64,000 nucleotides of DNA from Drosophila persimilis (Eukaryota > Arthropoda > Insecta > Diptera > Drosophilidae): NCBI RefSeq assembly GCF_003286085.1, contig NW_020825359.1, forward strand, positions 285,501 to 349,500, written 5' to 3'. This document shows, one piece after another, positions 1-13,100 of this stretch. Under the pieces are notes generated by a model. It was given only the letters and a program-made list of their open reading frames with translations, had not been told where the DNA came from and made no database searches. The position numbers and the translations under genes are program-made. Within the stretch, counting starts at the first letter, position 1. Each line of letters starts with the position of its first letter.

Positions 1-2
1 AC

Positions 3-708
3 ATCTTCGACAATCTGGTGATGAAGCGGCGCTATGCCATAAGCTTTGACATGCTGCTGCTCGAGGCCCAGGCACGCGCTCAAGAGGCCGGCAAGCAGGC
101 CTACATTCATGTCGTTGGCTTCGGTCTAGGCGTATGGAAAGTGGCGACGCAGCAGGAGCGCATCTTTCTGGAGACCTTCGAGCAGCGCCTACGCGAGCTG
201 GGTAAGCGTCTCACCCACATAGGTGTGGTGCACTTCTCCTGGTTCAGCCTCACCAGCTGCGGACGTCTGTTCAATGGCGCCGTCATCGATACCGACGGCC
301 ATCCGGCGGACGGCATTCGCGTGCACATCTCCAAACGAAATCCAGCCGAGAAGCTCTCCAGTCCGGAGCATGCTAATATGCTGTTGGTGGTCTCCTATGC
401 CTGGGACGGAAATGCCCTGCCGGGAAATGAGTTCTGGATGGTAGGTGCAACGCTTACAACACTAATATCCGCACTCTTAGTTGCTTTCATCTATTATTCA
501 TTCGTAGAAAATGCTGAAGTCTACGGGCGATTCATCCACGGCCTGTTCAACTCTTATCACAGAGCTGCATAATCCGTACATCAACACGAAGTACTGCAAT
601 GGCAACAATCTACACATCGCGTCGCCGGAGCTGGGTGTCCTCCACATAGCGGAGTATGCCAGACATGTTCTCAAGAAGGACCGCAACGACAGCCACGCTG
701 ATGATTGA
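3..708 (+). CDS. DUF4804 (MavL-like) protein, 3' part of gene
   Basis: The gene is cut by the left window edge. The frame is open from position 3 to a GT donor at 441 (exon 3-440, phase 0). It resumes after a TTCGTAG acceptor at 508 and ends with TGA at 706-708. The product has the run GFGLGVWKV, then HFSWF, then SYAWDGNALPGNEFW, and after the splice TELHNPYINTKYCNGNNLH, ending in a charged tail. I associate this pattern with the Pfam family DUF4804, related to the Legionella effector MavL and to macrodomain-like ADP-ribose enzymes. That assignment is from memory of the family, so the enzymatic role is only an inference. No membrane segment is visible. The gene is convergent with Gip, and the two stop codons are 283 bases apart. 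The splice joins the HNPYIN block to the upstream half without a frame change, which supports the intron call. Confidence 0.7.
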
Positions 709-991
709 TGATGGTCTTTGAGGGAAAGAAGAATTCCCAGAGAATCTTCTTGAGACTGGTTGTTATTGCTTGGTCTACGAGTATCTCTTTTCTATCTAAT
801 CTTATCTAATCGTTGTGTATATTCTTTGTGGGTACTTTCTGTTGTACTATTCCACGCATATGCTGTAGGTCAACTCCATGACCTCTCTTTGACATTCATT
901 CGAGCACCTCAAGATCCTTTAATGTTTTATGTATGTTTTATATGTGTATATGTATAAAAAATGTATTTAAATGCCAGAATACAATTCAAAC
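709..991. other. Convergent 3' UTRs
   Basis: This short AT-rich spacer lies between the stop codons of the DUF4804-like gene (+) and Gip (-). No canonical AATAAA is present on the plus strand, only the variant-like run tataaaaaatg near 953. The two 3' UTRs probably share or overlap this stretch. Confidence 0.5.
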
Positions 992-1786
992 TCAAAGGCT
1001 ATGACCGAGTTTGGTAACCCAACTGAGGCCCTCGACCGTCGTTGTCCTCGGCTTGTATTCACAGCCAATCCAGCCATCGTAGCCAAATTCCCGCAGCCGC
1101 TTGAAAACGTAGTCGTAGTCGAGTTCGCCGGCAGTGTCCGGTTCGTGTCGATGGGGTACCTGGGCAATCTGGAAGTGCCCAATTTGACTCTTGTACTCCT
1201 CCAGCGTCTTTGTGACATTGCCGTGGATGTGCTGGAGGTGATAGAGGTCGGCGAGCAGCTTGATGTTGTCAGCCCCCACCTCGGTGAGCACGCCCGATGC
1301 CGTCACATACGAGTTCATGAAATAGCCAGGCACAGCATACTTGTTAATAGGCTCTATCACGCCGATCATCTGATTCGCCCTGAGGCTATCAGCCGCGATC
1401 TTCAGGTTCGATGTGTAGGTCTTTGTGTAGTCGGTCTCCTGGCCCTTGGTGAGCAGTCCAGCAGTCAGGTGGATCTTTTGGCAGTTCACATCCTTGGCAA
1501 AGTCGATTGTCGCGTCCAGCTGCTTCTGGAACAGGCCCTCCGCCCCGGGAACGCTCGTCGAGCCAAACCGCAGCTGATCGTTGCTCTTATCGAAGGCCAG
1601 ATTGACCAGGCTGACCACAACGCCGGTCTCCCGGATCGCCGACACAACATCCCGGGTCTCACCCTCGGGGTAGGGAATCTCCACAGCCCGAAATCCGCTC
1701 TGGTGGGCCAGCCTAATGCGTTCCGCTATAGTGGACGCCTTCTCGGTGAAGAGGAAATTCAAGTTAGCTGCGAACTTCAGTGCCAT
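992..1786 (-). CDS. Gip: Gip, hydroxypyruvate isomerase-like TIM-barrel protein
   Basis: This is a single exon encoding 264 residues that starts MALKFAANLNFLFTE and ends WVTKLGHSL. It belongs to the hydroxypyruvate isomerase (Hyi) branch of the xylose-isomerase-like TIM-barrel superfamily. Members of that branch interconvert hydroxypyruvate and tartronate semialdehyde in the cytosol. The two acidic positions expected in the active site are visible, in GVIEPINKYAVPGYF (near residue 143) and in GWIGCEYKP (near residue 241). Length and end-to-end similarity fit a complete protein. An in-frame ATG six codons upstream (at 1804) would add MTCSPR. I chose the inner ATG because the family begins MALKF. 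The gene is convergent with its left neighbour, and its promoter lies in the 1787-1900 region, which has T-rich repeats of an AGCTTTTTT type. Confidence 0.92.
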   Translation of the reverse strand: MALKFAANLNFLFTEKASTIAERIRLAHQSGFRAVEIPYPEGETRDVVSAIRETGVVVSLVNLAFDKSNDQLRFGSTSVPGAEGLFQKQLDATIDFAKDVNCQKIHLTAGLLTKGQETDYTKTYTSNLKIAADSLRANQMIGVIEPINKYAVPGYFMNSYVTASGVLTEVGADNIKLLADLYHLQHIHGNVTKTLEEYKSQIGHFQIAQVPHRHEPDTAGELDYDYVFKRLREFGYDGWIGCEYKPRTTTVEGLSWVTKLGHSL

Positions 1787-1804
1787 TCTCGGTGAGCAGG
1801 TCAT

Positions 1805-4800
1805 TCACGACTGATTCTTCATATCATTACACGATTTCATGAAAAAAATAAATAAAAAGCTTTTTCTACTGTCAATGTCATCTGGTTAGCGTTGCCCATC
1901 TGGCTCTTTTTCTTGAAAGCTCTAGCTTTTTTTTTAAAGTGTAGCTATTTTTTTTTTAGCATTATCTCTTTATTCTAGCTTTTATGAAAATACTTTTAAG
2001 TAAACCAATTCATTAAAAAATTAACAAGAATAATCACACCTAATCATCAGTGCTGCCAGAATCTCAGAGTCCATTCAAGTTAATTTCGAAAATAGGCTAA
2101 GACTAAATACACTCCAATAATAGCAAATTGTGTGGTTTGAATAGTCTCTTTTAAACGTTTACACCCGTTACAAAAAATCAATATAGGGGTAAATTTGATT
2201 TGTGGTGGAAGTGGAAGTATGCAGAAGGAAGCGTTTCGGACTGCATAAAGTATATACTTTCTTGATCATCAGTAACCGAGTCGATATAGAAATGTCTGTC
2301 TGTGCGCAGAATCGTATAGAATGACCATATCTAGCAGATTGCCGATTTCGGAAGGAACACATGAAAGGGCAGTGGATACGCTACCCCTGGCCACGCGCTT
2401 TCTCATTTTCTCTCTCTCTCTCACACACACACACACACTCTTCATCGTAGAGTTTACGCCCTCTGATGGAGGAGAGCCATACTGACTGAGTACCGGGTAA
2501 GTAGAGTAAGTAGAACAGCGGCTCACGACGATCCTCCTCGTTTTGTATCCTATGTGTCCTATTTTGAGAACTGCTGCTCCAATGGTACGACTTTTTGCAT
2601 TATATAAACCCGATTTTATATTACACTATGGTGATATAACATTAATCTTTGCTAACTTTTCTGTGAAAAGAGAGATAGCATGAGAGACCAGAGTCCAGTC
2701 AAGTGTCCCGGCTATCAGTCGAGTCGAATATCTGGGGCAGCCAACAAGCTCTCCCTGCATGCTTTTCCCATAGGCCTATCTCTGTTTTTGGAGTTAGACA
2801 GTCAGCAAAGTCTAATGCCATATAGCCATTATTGTAATATAAAATACGGCTGATTACTTTGGCCGTTTTTTCTCCCTCGATTTTTCCTGTTAGCTTATCC
2901 CTCAGCTTTCCACTTGGTATCATGGCCATTATTAGACACAATTAGTGCTTTGAATAGCAAACTTCCACTGAAAATGACACGCCCATCGTTTAAGTGAAAT
3001 TTTCAGTTCGCCCCCGTTTTGGAGGCGAGATTAGCGCAGACATTGTAGTCCTCTTCGCAATGCTAGAAAGTGCTTTCTGAAATTGAATAGCAAAGAAGAG
3101 AAGGAATTACAATGTTAAAGCGCCCAGAAGTAGGGTGGAACGGATGTGCATATATGTATGTGGGTTCATCATGGGTCATTAGAGGGTCCTGTAGAATCGC
3201 TTTTAGTGGCTTTGTTGTCGCCTTATCGTGGAAGTAGTCGCTTGACCCATGCTTATCCCATGTATTTCCTCCTATTCCTGACGCATTTGGAGAATGTTCC
3301 ATCCGATGGGTGGACGTAAGGTTGACGCATTCACGCGGGTCAGGCTTTAAATTCTCCCCTGGCCTTAACATGTGTTCTAGGCATTATCACCTGGCTGGGA
3401 AATTGCATTCAGTTAAATTGGCCATTAAACTTTCATGGCGGGTCATTTGCTAAGAATTATTGTGTTTTTCACGAGCTTGCACCGGTTTAAAATGAATGGC
3501 CATTAAATTTTTTTTGGTGGGGTACGCACATATTTCTTCATCGTTTTGAGGGGACTGCAGTCTAGGTTGAAGTTTTTGATTGAAGTTTTTTCAGGTCACT
3601 CCAAAGTGGACACCTTTCACTTTCAGCAGCTTTACGAGTAGGTTAAGTAGTCCTGTTAGTCAATGGAGTATTAGATGAAGCTATCTACGACTACATATAG
3701 CAGCTAAGAAGTCTCTCATGATTGGGGATTCAATGGAGGTTAGGAACTAAATTTGGATCCAGTGAACACTTAAACGCCGAGATGCTTTTTCCTTAAAAAT
3801 CTTTAAAGCTGTTGCATTTAATCAAGCTCTGAATTCCAATCCAATCAGAGATCCTAGACGACAATCGAATAATCATTAGCTCGAAGAGTTTCTAATTTCC
3901 TCTGCAGTGAGAATATGCAAGTTGCAATTGCGGTCCACCTCATGGGGGTTATTTTAATACTCGACTGCTCAGAAAATATGGAAATAAAAACAACTACTAG
4001 ACATGTCATTGCCATTCTCGGCCACTGGCATTCGGGATGGGCTGGGCTGGGCTGTGGTTGGTTTGTCTATTTGAATAATCGTAGAGCAAATAAATTGCCC
4101 CGAAATCTACCGAAAAACCACAAATAGTCTGGGAAAAATTCACACAATGTACTCTAGGGGGGAGAGGAGGAGGTGGCAGCTATACAAATATGATTACGAG
4201 TGCTCCGTACGTCCAATTGTTCTGTAGAGACGACTCCATTTGGCCGCTGGCCCCTATGTTTCTGCGTATGGTCGTTCGTATAAACAAATGCAATTAAATT
4301 TGTAAAATCTAAAAACGAATGCAAGGAACAACGAACACAGCCTGACACTTGCCGCATGCCACATGCCACAGATGCGTTGTGTCAGTGTCCTGGCTGCTGT
4401 TGGCTTTTACAAATTTATAATTGATTGCATTCACCATAGAAATTGGATTTCCATTTCCATTTCCAATCCCAGTTAGAACCCATTTGGGGCCTGCGGCGAA
4501 ATCTCATGCGGATTAGGTACTCCAATCCGGCAGTCCAGTCCGCCAGCAAAGTCCGGAAGTCCAGTCTGCTCGTATATCCGATTCGCGGATATACCAGTGT
4601 CCATGGGATGTACTGTACAGATCCTTAATATATCAAATTTGGGAAAAGTTAACGCCGGATAATAGTTTTTCTGAAGCGTATTCATTGGGAGGATGTGTAC
4701 ATATGTACATTGCTTTATCTATATATATATATGTATGTAGATATATGTATGTATGTGCAGTGGAGCACAGCTTATGGAAGAGATACATACATATGTAGAT

Positions 4801-7125
4801 GCCGATATAATAGTAGTTGGTTCAGAAGTTCTGGAAATTCATGGAAGATATTTACTATCAGGGGCTTCTACGCATGTATTGAACTTTTGGCCAGCCCAGG
4901 GTTTTTTGTTGGCTACCGTTGCTACAGACTATTTGTTTAGTGGCTGTGTATCAGCTAGAGATATTGATATGCATATCGAGTCCCAGAAGCACAACTATAA
5001 GAAGATCGAGCGCCAGGAGCCGGAGCCCAACTTCCATGAAAAGAAGCTAACAATATCTTATGTATAGAAATGTATATGCAGCAGTGTTTAAAAACCTACA
5101 ATATGATGTATTACGCTTACGCTTCTGAAAATATCGGAAATCGCAGCAGCATTAAAGTCTTAAAAGTTTGGTCTGCATCGCTGTGCAGTGAATCAACACC
5201 TCATCGTGGATACTGGGGCATGGCTCATTAAATCCAATGTTTTAATCACATCATCAGACACTCACCGAAATGCACTCGAAACCCATCCACCCGCACATCG
5301 CCCACTGGAGGTCACACATGCACGCACACACATCAGTTAATCACTGAGCTCCAGATGCAATTGCATGGAATAGAACTCTGTGCATTCTCGATGCAATCTG
5401 ATTTTCCTGTAAAGTTTATTATTTAAATATAATCAACTCCTATTGAGAGGGGATTTGTTCATACCTAAATTGCAAACAAAAACATTAAATCTATGTAGCG
5501 GGTATCCTATAGTCAGGTATACCCTACCCTACTCTTAAATGCATTTAAATATTGTGTTTTTGAAATTATTTCGTTCTTGTTTCGATGAAGCTCCCGGCAA
5601 TTGGCTCGATTCAACCAGGCATCGGACATGGGGCATCGGGCGAGTTCCAACATTTATAGAGTGGCATGCACGTATGTATTTTTGTGCGGCAATTTCCTCC
5701 GAATCGAATCGAGTCGCATATATGTATGTTTGTATGTATTACACGAATTTCCGTCCCGTCACTTTTGGTCACTGGTGTGGACGTCGTTGTGTACTGAAAA
5801 AGTGCAAAATAAATGAGGCGAAAATAACAGAAAACTTGACCCACATTGAATTAGCCAGAAGAACCAGCACATACGCGAATTTATCCGGGATGTATCGCAT
5901 CAAAAATGCAGGAAACTTTTGATTTGTTTTTCCCTTTGAGGGCGGTTCTGGTTGAAAGCGTTCAAAAATAATAAGCGAAGTGCTATAAATATATGTACAT
6001 ACATATGTGCTATTCACAAACAAATAAATAACCGATTAAATTCGTATAGAAATAAATATTTTCTTCAACCTCACTCCGTGGGGTGCTTTACTTTTTTTGC
6101 AGTCTATTTGGACTTGAAGTGATTGTTCCTGCCACTAGCTTTCTGTTATTGTTTGTGGTCATTCATGCTGGTTATAGGTGGTGCTTGGTCGAAATAAATC
6201 AGGCGAAAATAAAACACACTTGACCCCGCTTTCAAGGGCCCTCACAATCCACTCCTTAATCGACTTTTTCTCCAAGTGTTTCGCAGAAATCCAATCCTTT
6301 TGCTTTTGCTTGCTGCTCAATGAGTTGAATCCGCATAATAAAATTTATACAATTAATAAGAAAAATACATATACAGCTTTTTTTTCGCTTTGTAGTGTGC
6401 AATTTAATCTTGTGTGTTTTCGCATAAAACTGCACACTTTTAAGAAATTAAATTTTGTTATAGTCTGATTTGGAAAAATACACTATTTTATTACGTGCTT
6501 TCCATTAAACACCGTCGTAGGGAAAGAATAACGAATTTCATTTGAATTTCCAGAGAAAATATCCCTGTGCTGGGACTTGATTCGTTGTATAAGACACACA
6601 TATTCGGGCATATCCATTCTGGCATTGTGTTTCGGTAGTACAACAAAATGTGAAAACAAATTAAAGTCAAACTTGGAAAAAAAACAATTGTTATATTTTC
6701 ATAGTAATAAAACAAGCCAATATATGACCTGACGTTATGTAACCAAAAACAAAATGTTAGAGTAAAAAATTTCAAAATGCCGCTAATTGGGTGGGATAAT
6801 CTATATAGAAATTTTTCGGTCTTATAAATAAAATATTGCGTGGTAGTTTTGCAGTTTATTAATTATAAAAACCTTTCCTGTTGTGTTATCCATCCGCGGA
6901 GGCAGATGGTAATAAAATTCCAAGGTAATAAAATTACAAAAATATACCGTTGGTCGAAATTGGCCAAACGTGTTGGGTTTTTTTAGATAGTTGAATATGT
7001 GAGAGAGAGTTTGAGAAAAGACTTTAATTAAGAAACATCTTTCTTATTGGAGATACTCGTAATAGTAAAAGTAAAAGTTGTAAAAGTAGTTAGTTCCCGT
7101 ATTTATTGAGCTGGTATTTTATCAC
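1805..7125. other. Intergenic region, mostly non-coding
   Basis: No gene is recognised here. The stretch is AT-rich with simple repeats, including TC then AC runs at 2411-2438 and several tatgtatgta palindromic tracts near 4690-4800 and 5990-6010. A 104-residue open frame at 4753-5067 is noted under findings. Two imperfect copies of a roughly 36-base block containing AGGCGAAAATAA and ACTTGACCC lie at 5806-5841 and 6192-6226. Part of the 7.27-7.34 kb sequence (agagaaaat..tccc, then ttgtataaga.acacacat) recurs at 6546-6615. Confidence 0.5.
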
Positions 7126-7466
7126 TTAAGGAAATTTCCTTGAACTTCTTGCGGTGCAAAAACAACTGGCAGCGAGAGCGAAGTAGGAAGAGAAATTATC
7201 CTCTATTGTTATCCAGCGGAATATTATCCTTGGGGCAGAAACCGCGGTACAAAACAACTGGCAGAGGCAGCGACCTGTGAAGAGAAAATGTCCCTTTTAT
7301 ACGATTGGTTGTATAAGAGACACACATAAGAGGGATATTTTTTTCCTTCAGTATGGGGGGTGAATGTTTCTCTTAAGGAAATTCCCGCCGGACTATAAAA
7401 GCGGGCTGCAGCACAAAAACAACGGTACAAATCAACTGGCAGCGGCAGCGGCAGCGACGTGTGAAG
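7126..7466 (+). repeat. Degenerate triplicated promoter-like block
   Basis: Three imperfect direct copies of a GGTRCAAAAMCAACTGGCAG core occur at about 7152-7180, 7246-7282 and 7424-7466. The second and third copies continue into GCAGCGACSTGTGAAG. An upstream CTTAAGGAAATT block occurs before the first copy (7126) and again before the third (7374). Only the third copy is preceded by a clear TATA box. The arrangement looks like duplication of a core promoter and transcript leader, with the other two copies decayed or serving as alternative starts. The duplication is seen directly; the promoter role is inferred. Confidence 0.5.
7394..7400 (+). promoter_or_regulatory. TATA box, candidate promoter of the downstream membrane-protein gene
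   Basis: The sequence is TATAAAA in a GC-flanked setting. The next 30-40 bases contain ATCAACTGG, which could serve as an initiator, and GACGTG follows about 30 bases beyond that, resembling a downstream promoter element. No open frame of substance follows until 10.1 kb. It would therefore drive a non-coding first exon of the gene whose coding exons begin at 10126. That link is inferred. Confidence 0.4.
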
Positions 7467-10012
7467 CAGCAGCGCAGCGCGGGCGAACGACGTGAAGACG
7501 TAAAGTGATATCGTAACGGATATTCCGGCTTTCAAAGCGATCCATTTGTGTACGTGTCTCGGTACGTGTCTCCGTAACGCTGCTGTGCGCCGGCTGCATC
7601 TTCATTGGATTTTCTGTGTGCGTGCGAGTGTGTATTTTTTTTGCAGATTTATTTTTCGGTGCCAGATTCCGCAAGACAAGTGCTAAAGTATGATTCACAT
7701 TTGAATAAGCATCGGGACATGGACACCAACCATCCGACCGACCATCCGACCATAAACTCGAAAGTACATTATAATCATTTCGCACCATACATGTGCCCAG
7801 AAGGACGTGCTTCCCGCTTGCTCGTATTGTATCCATCCCAGTCCCCCTTCCGTCGCTGTCGCTCTCCGTTTTTGACGGCGGCTCGTGCCTGTCCATATCC
7901 CAGAAACGATTCGTGCTTGCCCATTTAATTGTGCTCCCTTGCGGCTAGGGTATACGGCGGACAGACCACGGAAAGACGGTGCAAAGAACGAGCAGAGCAG
8001 AGCAGTGGTAAAGCAGTGGAAAAGCAGTGCTGTCCATGCAAAGGCAGTGGATGCCAGTGCTACCCATGGCAGGGGATGGGGAAGTACGAGTAGCACTGCA
8101 AATAAATGGAAGGGGTAGTCAGTGTTAGCCTGAGGGAACTGGGGAATATCCATGTGTATCCATGGATGGGGTAACACCCTAACGCTTACTCAGTTTCGAT
8201 TCAATTCGATTTGCCTTAATGAAGCCAGTCCACGACATCCCCATACAATAGTTAACATATTTTTATGGCCCGTTGTCGCCAAATTGTCCCAGTCCACCCG
8301 TTCTTGCTCATACATACATAGTGTGTGTGCTTATGCCCCTCGCCACACCAGTTTCAGTTTCAAGGGCCACTGGAGTTGGGGCTCTTCTGGATTGCTCACT
8401 TGATGGTCCAGTGGCCAGCGACCGGGCACCGGGCATCGCGCTACGGGCACCGGTTCCAATGTTTGTGCTCTTGTGGACCCAACAAGTGTGGATAGGACGG
8501 GGCGTGTGGGACGTTTATTGTTAGGTCAAGAGCTGCAGAGAGGACTTTTACAGTTACTGAGGGATTGTCCGGGTCCGGAACAGATTTTGGGTTTGCTTAC
8601 ATAATCCAACAGAAACAGAAACAGATCCTGGGATTATTCGTAGGTGGGTTTCGTAGGCAGGACTTTAAATATTTAATTCTTTAAAAGCATTTAATTAATC
8701 CGCAGAGAGAAGCGTGGAGGGAACTGTGGGGCATTATGGGATGAGCAGCTTGCCAGTTCTTCTTCTTCGGCCTTAAGAAAGAAACTTAAATAATCCTGAT
8801 ACCGGGCAAGTGCTTTGCAGGTATTGTTTGTGCTCCAACTTATGATGGAAAAAGCGAACCTGCAAACCTAGTCTTTTATTGGGAAAGTGGCTTTAGGGGA
8901 GGCCCTACAGAAACCTTTAAGAGTCAACAATCGACAGCCACTTGTATGAGCTCGTCTTAAGGCCAAACTCCAAGGATCCGAGGCTTATACCTTAAGAACT
9001 GGAAAAGCCATAAATCTGTAATCTGGAATGAGTCCCTTATGAAATCAGCTAAATTCGTAGATATGGAAGCGCTTTATGGCCATGAACGTATACAAGGATG
9101 GGATTTTATTACGTCTTTGGATAAAACAATAGAAATATTCTGCAAATTTTTGGCAACCAGTTATGGGGAGCATAGATTTCAAGAGATTTTACTAAACATT
9201 AGTACCAATTTCTAGGTCCTTTCGGTTTTTTTTTTTTGTTAATTGAAGGTCCTAGAATCTGGGGATAGATGCGACATAGTTAGAGATAGTTTTAGGGACT
9301 TGCTACAGGATGTTGCTACAAGACTTGATTACATTGGAATCCATTGAGTGTAGGATTGACCCCGTTTCGCAGCGAAATGCAAATTTTTGATACGAAGGCA
9401 TTTCAAGTACAGAAACCACACAGTTATTTTCCATGCAGCGAGGAACATAAACTGGTAAAACTTTAAAATTCTTGGCACTTGGGTCTGGGCGGGTTTTGGG
9501 GTATTTTGTAGAGAGGATTCTGCCTTTTGTTCTGGATAGAACCACAAAAACGTACGCTTTAATCCACGCATCCAGGCAGCCAGACTGCGACCAGTCGCCG
9601 GACTGGTACTGGTACTGGTACGTTCTCCGTCCTTGAACAGCTTAACCACTCTTTCGGGTCCTCGGATTACGGCGTAGTGCGACCACAGGAGCCGAGCCGG
9701 AGCCCGGACAGCAGCGGCCCCGGCCGCCAGATGGAAGCACTTAGGCAAACGCGGATGCTTCATTAGGGTCACGCTTGCAATCAATCGTGGCAGTGGTGGT
9801 GGTTGGTTGGTTGGTTGGTTGGTTGGTTGGTGTTGGTATTGGGGCAAACTTTTGCCACAAATTTCCTTTTTTCTCTCACACACAGATACGCGTGCATACA
9901 CCACACACACACATGCATGCAGCTGTGGAAAGTGATTCATTAAAGCAATTAGCAGAGAAAAAGCACACAGCACAGCACACAGTCCTGGCATTCACCAACA
10001 CTTCTCTTGCAG
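7467..10012 (+). other. Probable 5' UTR exon and first intron of the membrane-protein gene
   Basis: No convincing coding sequence is seen on either strand. A GGTT tandem run lies at about 9801-9831 and CA repeats near 9880-9912. The stretch ends in a good acceptor (cttctcttgcag, AG at 10011-10012), which opens the first recognised exon. Confidence 0.4.
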
Positions 10013-10125
10013 ACAGCCGAAGGGGGAGGCGGAACCGGAGCCGGAGTCAGTGTCAGTGCCAGCGCCAGTACGACATACAAATGCTCATTGAAATTTACGA
10101 TTATGCTGCAAAATTATTAAACAAT

Positions 10126-13100
10126 ATGACCGCAACAGCCGCTGAAACTACGGAAGCAGCTCCAGACAGCAGGGGAGCCGGAGCCGGAGCCGGACCCGGA
10201 CCCGGAGCCCCCAACATCATTAATAACCAATCCGTGGGGAATGATGCGGACGAGTCAGACAGGAGAGCAGAGAGGCCAGACCCAGAGTCAGAATCCGAAT
10301 CAGAGAGCTCGAATCCCCCACGGACCGCAAATCTAACGGCCAAATTGCTGCAGGCCACCACAGGCAATATGAGGAACCTGCTCAACCGAACCCTGTCCAC
10401 CATAGCCAGCGCCAGCGCCAGCGCCAATGCCAATCCCGCCCAGCATGTCCCCCTGCCCGCAATCCTGTTGCAGGCGGTCCTCGACGTGGACGTGACCCAG
10501 GGCCAGCGCATCGATCAGCCGCCGCACCAGCTCCAGCAACTCCCCGAGACGCAGTCGGCCATCGGCCACCAGTCGCTGGCCAACGCCACATCCAATCCCC
10601 CGGCGGGCACCGAGTCGGCGGACATCTACAGTGCATTTAGCGCCCTTCCCGGCGGCAACATGAGCGGTTTCATCGAGTCCTCCACCACGGCTGCCAGCTC
10701 CGTGCTGAGCAGCACGCTGCCCACCCTCCCCGCCACCAGCAGCATGGCGGCCACCTTCCAGGCCCAGACGGTGGCCACCTTCATAGCGGCCGGCAACAAG
10801 AATCGACCAACGACCATCGTTGTCTATCCAACGGGTGAGTGTTACTCCGAGGGTACTCTGTCACTGCTGTCACTTTCGAGAGATTTCAAAGGGAAAAGCG
10901 TTCATAGCATTAAAGCTGTGACCACCTAAAAGTACGGTTATCTTGGGTCCAAATGACTTCAATTTCTACCCAACGGAAGAGTAGAAAAAGAAAACCTACG
11001 GGGATACGAAATCTCTGTTACATAGAGTTCAAAACCGAATGTCTGTTCCCTTTCTTAGTTTTTTAAAACCCCTGGGTCTTATCGCTTTCCAGTCAAAGCG
11101 AAAAGCCTGTCGGTACTGAGTTTCTATATGTACTCTATTGCGTCTCTCTGGAATAGAGCTCACACTTCTAGTGCTATTCAACACTTGTCTAAAAGTAGCC
11201 ATTCATTAATCCTTTTATTAGCCTTTCAAAACCCAAACGTAACTTGAGCCAGGAGCTTTAAAAGGCATCATCAAGACCGAGCTTCAATTATGGAGGTAGA
11301 TGGAAATTTAAATGGAATCTGATCCTTCATGCAAACACAGTTGAATATCCAAGGGGGTTCGATGTTCAGACTAAAGTCAACCCCTAGGCCTTCTTCATTC
11401 CTGCTTACAGATAAATTCTCATTCGTATTTTTTCGAGATTTGGAGCTTTGGAGCTATCTTTTCCTTTCCTTCAGATATTCTACATATCTACAGGCCTGAA
11501 ACATATTGTAATTGGAATACATTCTCTTTTGCTAATTGAATTCCATTGTAATACAAATTATAACCAAGTAAGTGGATGATGTTTAAACGAATTCGTCAAA
11601 ATGTTTTTTTTTTTGTTTTTTTGCCAGTTGCCATTAAGTTAAATGGATGAACCCCTAATCTAGGACTACCCAAGTCCCAAAGGTCTTTGGACGCCTCACA
11701 GCATTAACTTAATTAGGAACATTTGCAGGATGAATGGGAGTCAGACTCCGGCTCCACCAGCTCCATCTCTGGCCGCCTGTCAATAATCAAATCAGTGCAG
11801 TCAGTCATCCATCGAGGTCGCGTGCCAGACTCCGACTCCGACTCAGACTCAGACTCAGACTCAGAGCCAAGACCCAGAACCCACGACCCACATCCTACGA
11901 GCCACAACGCACGACCCAGACCCAGAGCCAGACCCAGAGCCAGACCCAGACCCAGACCCAAGACTCATCCCAATTAGTTTCCCCGTTGATGGAGTTAATT
12001 TGCATGAGATGACACCCGAGGCCTCATTATCCGCATCGACTCATGCTCCGGCTCCTACTGGGGTGTCATCTCTTTTTTTCATATAGTTTCGGTGGCAGGC
12101 CCTAACTTTGACTGGCTTTCAGTCCGCTCAGGCCAATCGAAAAGTTTGCCCAAGCCCCAGCTGCCAGACCCAGAGCCAGACCCCGCCCCCTTCGGCAATT
12201 AGACAAGGCTAAGTCGCAGTAATTGCAAAGAGTTTCACTCGACTGTAGCTGTTGATTGTTTAAGGCAACTGTCGCGAGTACGTATATACATGCAGTAGTC
12301 GCCTGGATGGGGGCCTGGGTTTTGGATTGGGAATGAGATTGAAAAAGAGAGTACGCACGGCTGAGGGAGGGCCATGGCTACAGTGAGGAAAAACATATCA
12401 AGTTGCAGGTTGCAGGTTTCAAGTGTTGCCAGGTCCTAAAACACATACTAAGTGACGCATGAGAGTGAAAAGATTGGGAAGTCGGAAGTCGGAAGTCGAG
12501 GACAAGGTCCAACAAAGAGAATGGGGGAGTAAGCTGAATACGTACATGTTCAGAGCTTAATCAGGGGATACATATCCTTGACTTGAAATGATTCTTGCTT
12601 TCACTTCTTTTCTCTGCATTTCTTTTTGTTGAGTGTAAGGTCGCAGGAACCTACCAGATGGCGCCGATGTCACTGTGCCCGAAGCGGCTCACAAATTAGA
12701 GGCGTAAAGGTCGCTGAGCTCGGGGGGCGGCACTGTCGTCTTTATTAAGAGTACTGCCACCGCGTGGCACCCCACCCCGTGCCCGTCGCTGTCACCATCC
12801 CAAATACAGTACTCTCCCTGACAAGCGACGGCCTACAAGTTGACGACGACATTGTCGACTCCTCTTCAGTCTTATCAGACTCATTCTCAATCCCATTGCC
12901 ATTTCCATTCAGAGTCCTCCTCCAGCCTCCAACCACTCCCAGACGTACATCTTCAGCATCGACATCGACATCGACATCGTCATCGACAGGGAAGAGCGAC
13001 GTCGCGTTCGAGCGCTGGAGCACTCCCTGCTGAATGGCCTGTGGGTGGGCCTGAAGCCGTCGGCTGGGCGGAGTGTCGTGGAGGCCATGTCATGCCCGAC

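Noticed and set aside
9329-9991. Minus-strand 220-codon frame in the region before the membrane-protein exon
   Set aside because: It runs through the GGTT and CA microsatellites and has no protein-like blocks or splice support.
11723-11977. Possible extra exon encoding a Ser-Asp and Pro-Arg repeat after a TTTGCAG
   Set aside because: Splicing from the phase-1 exon end at 10834 would give an immediate TGA, and the rest is a simple GACTC/GACCCA repeat.
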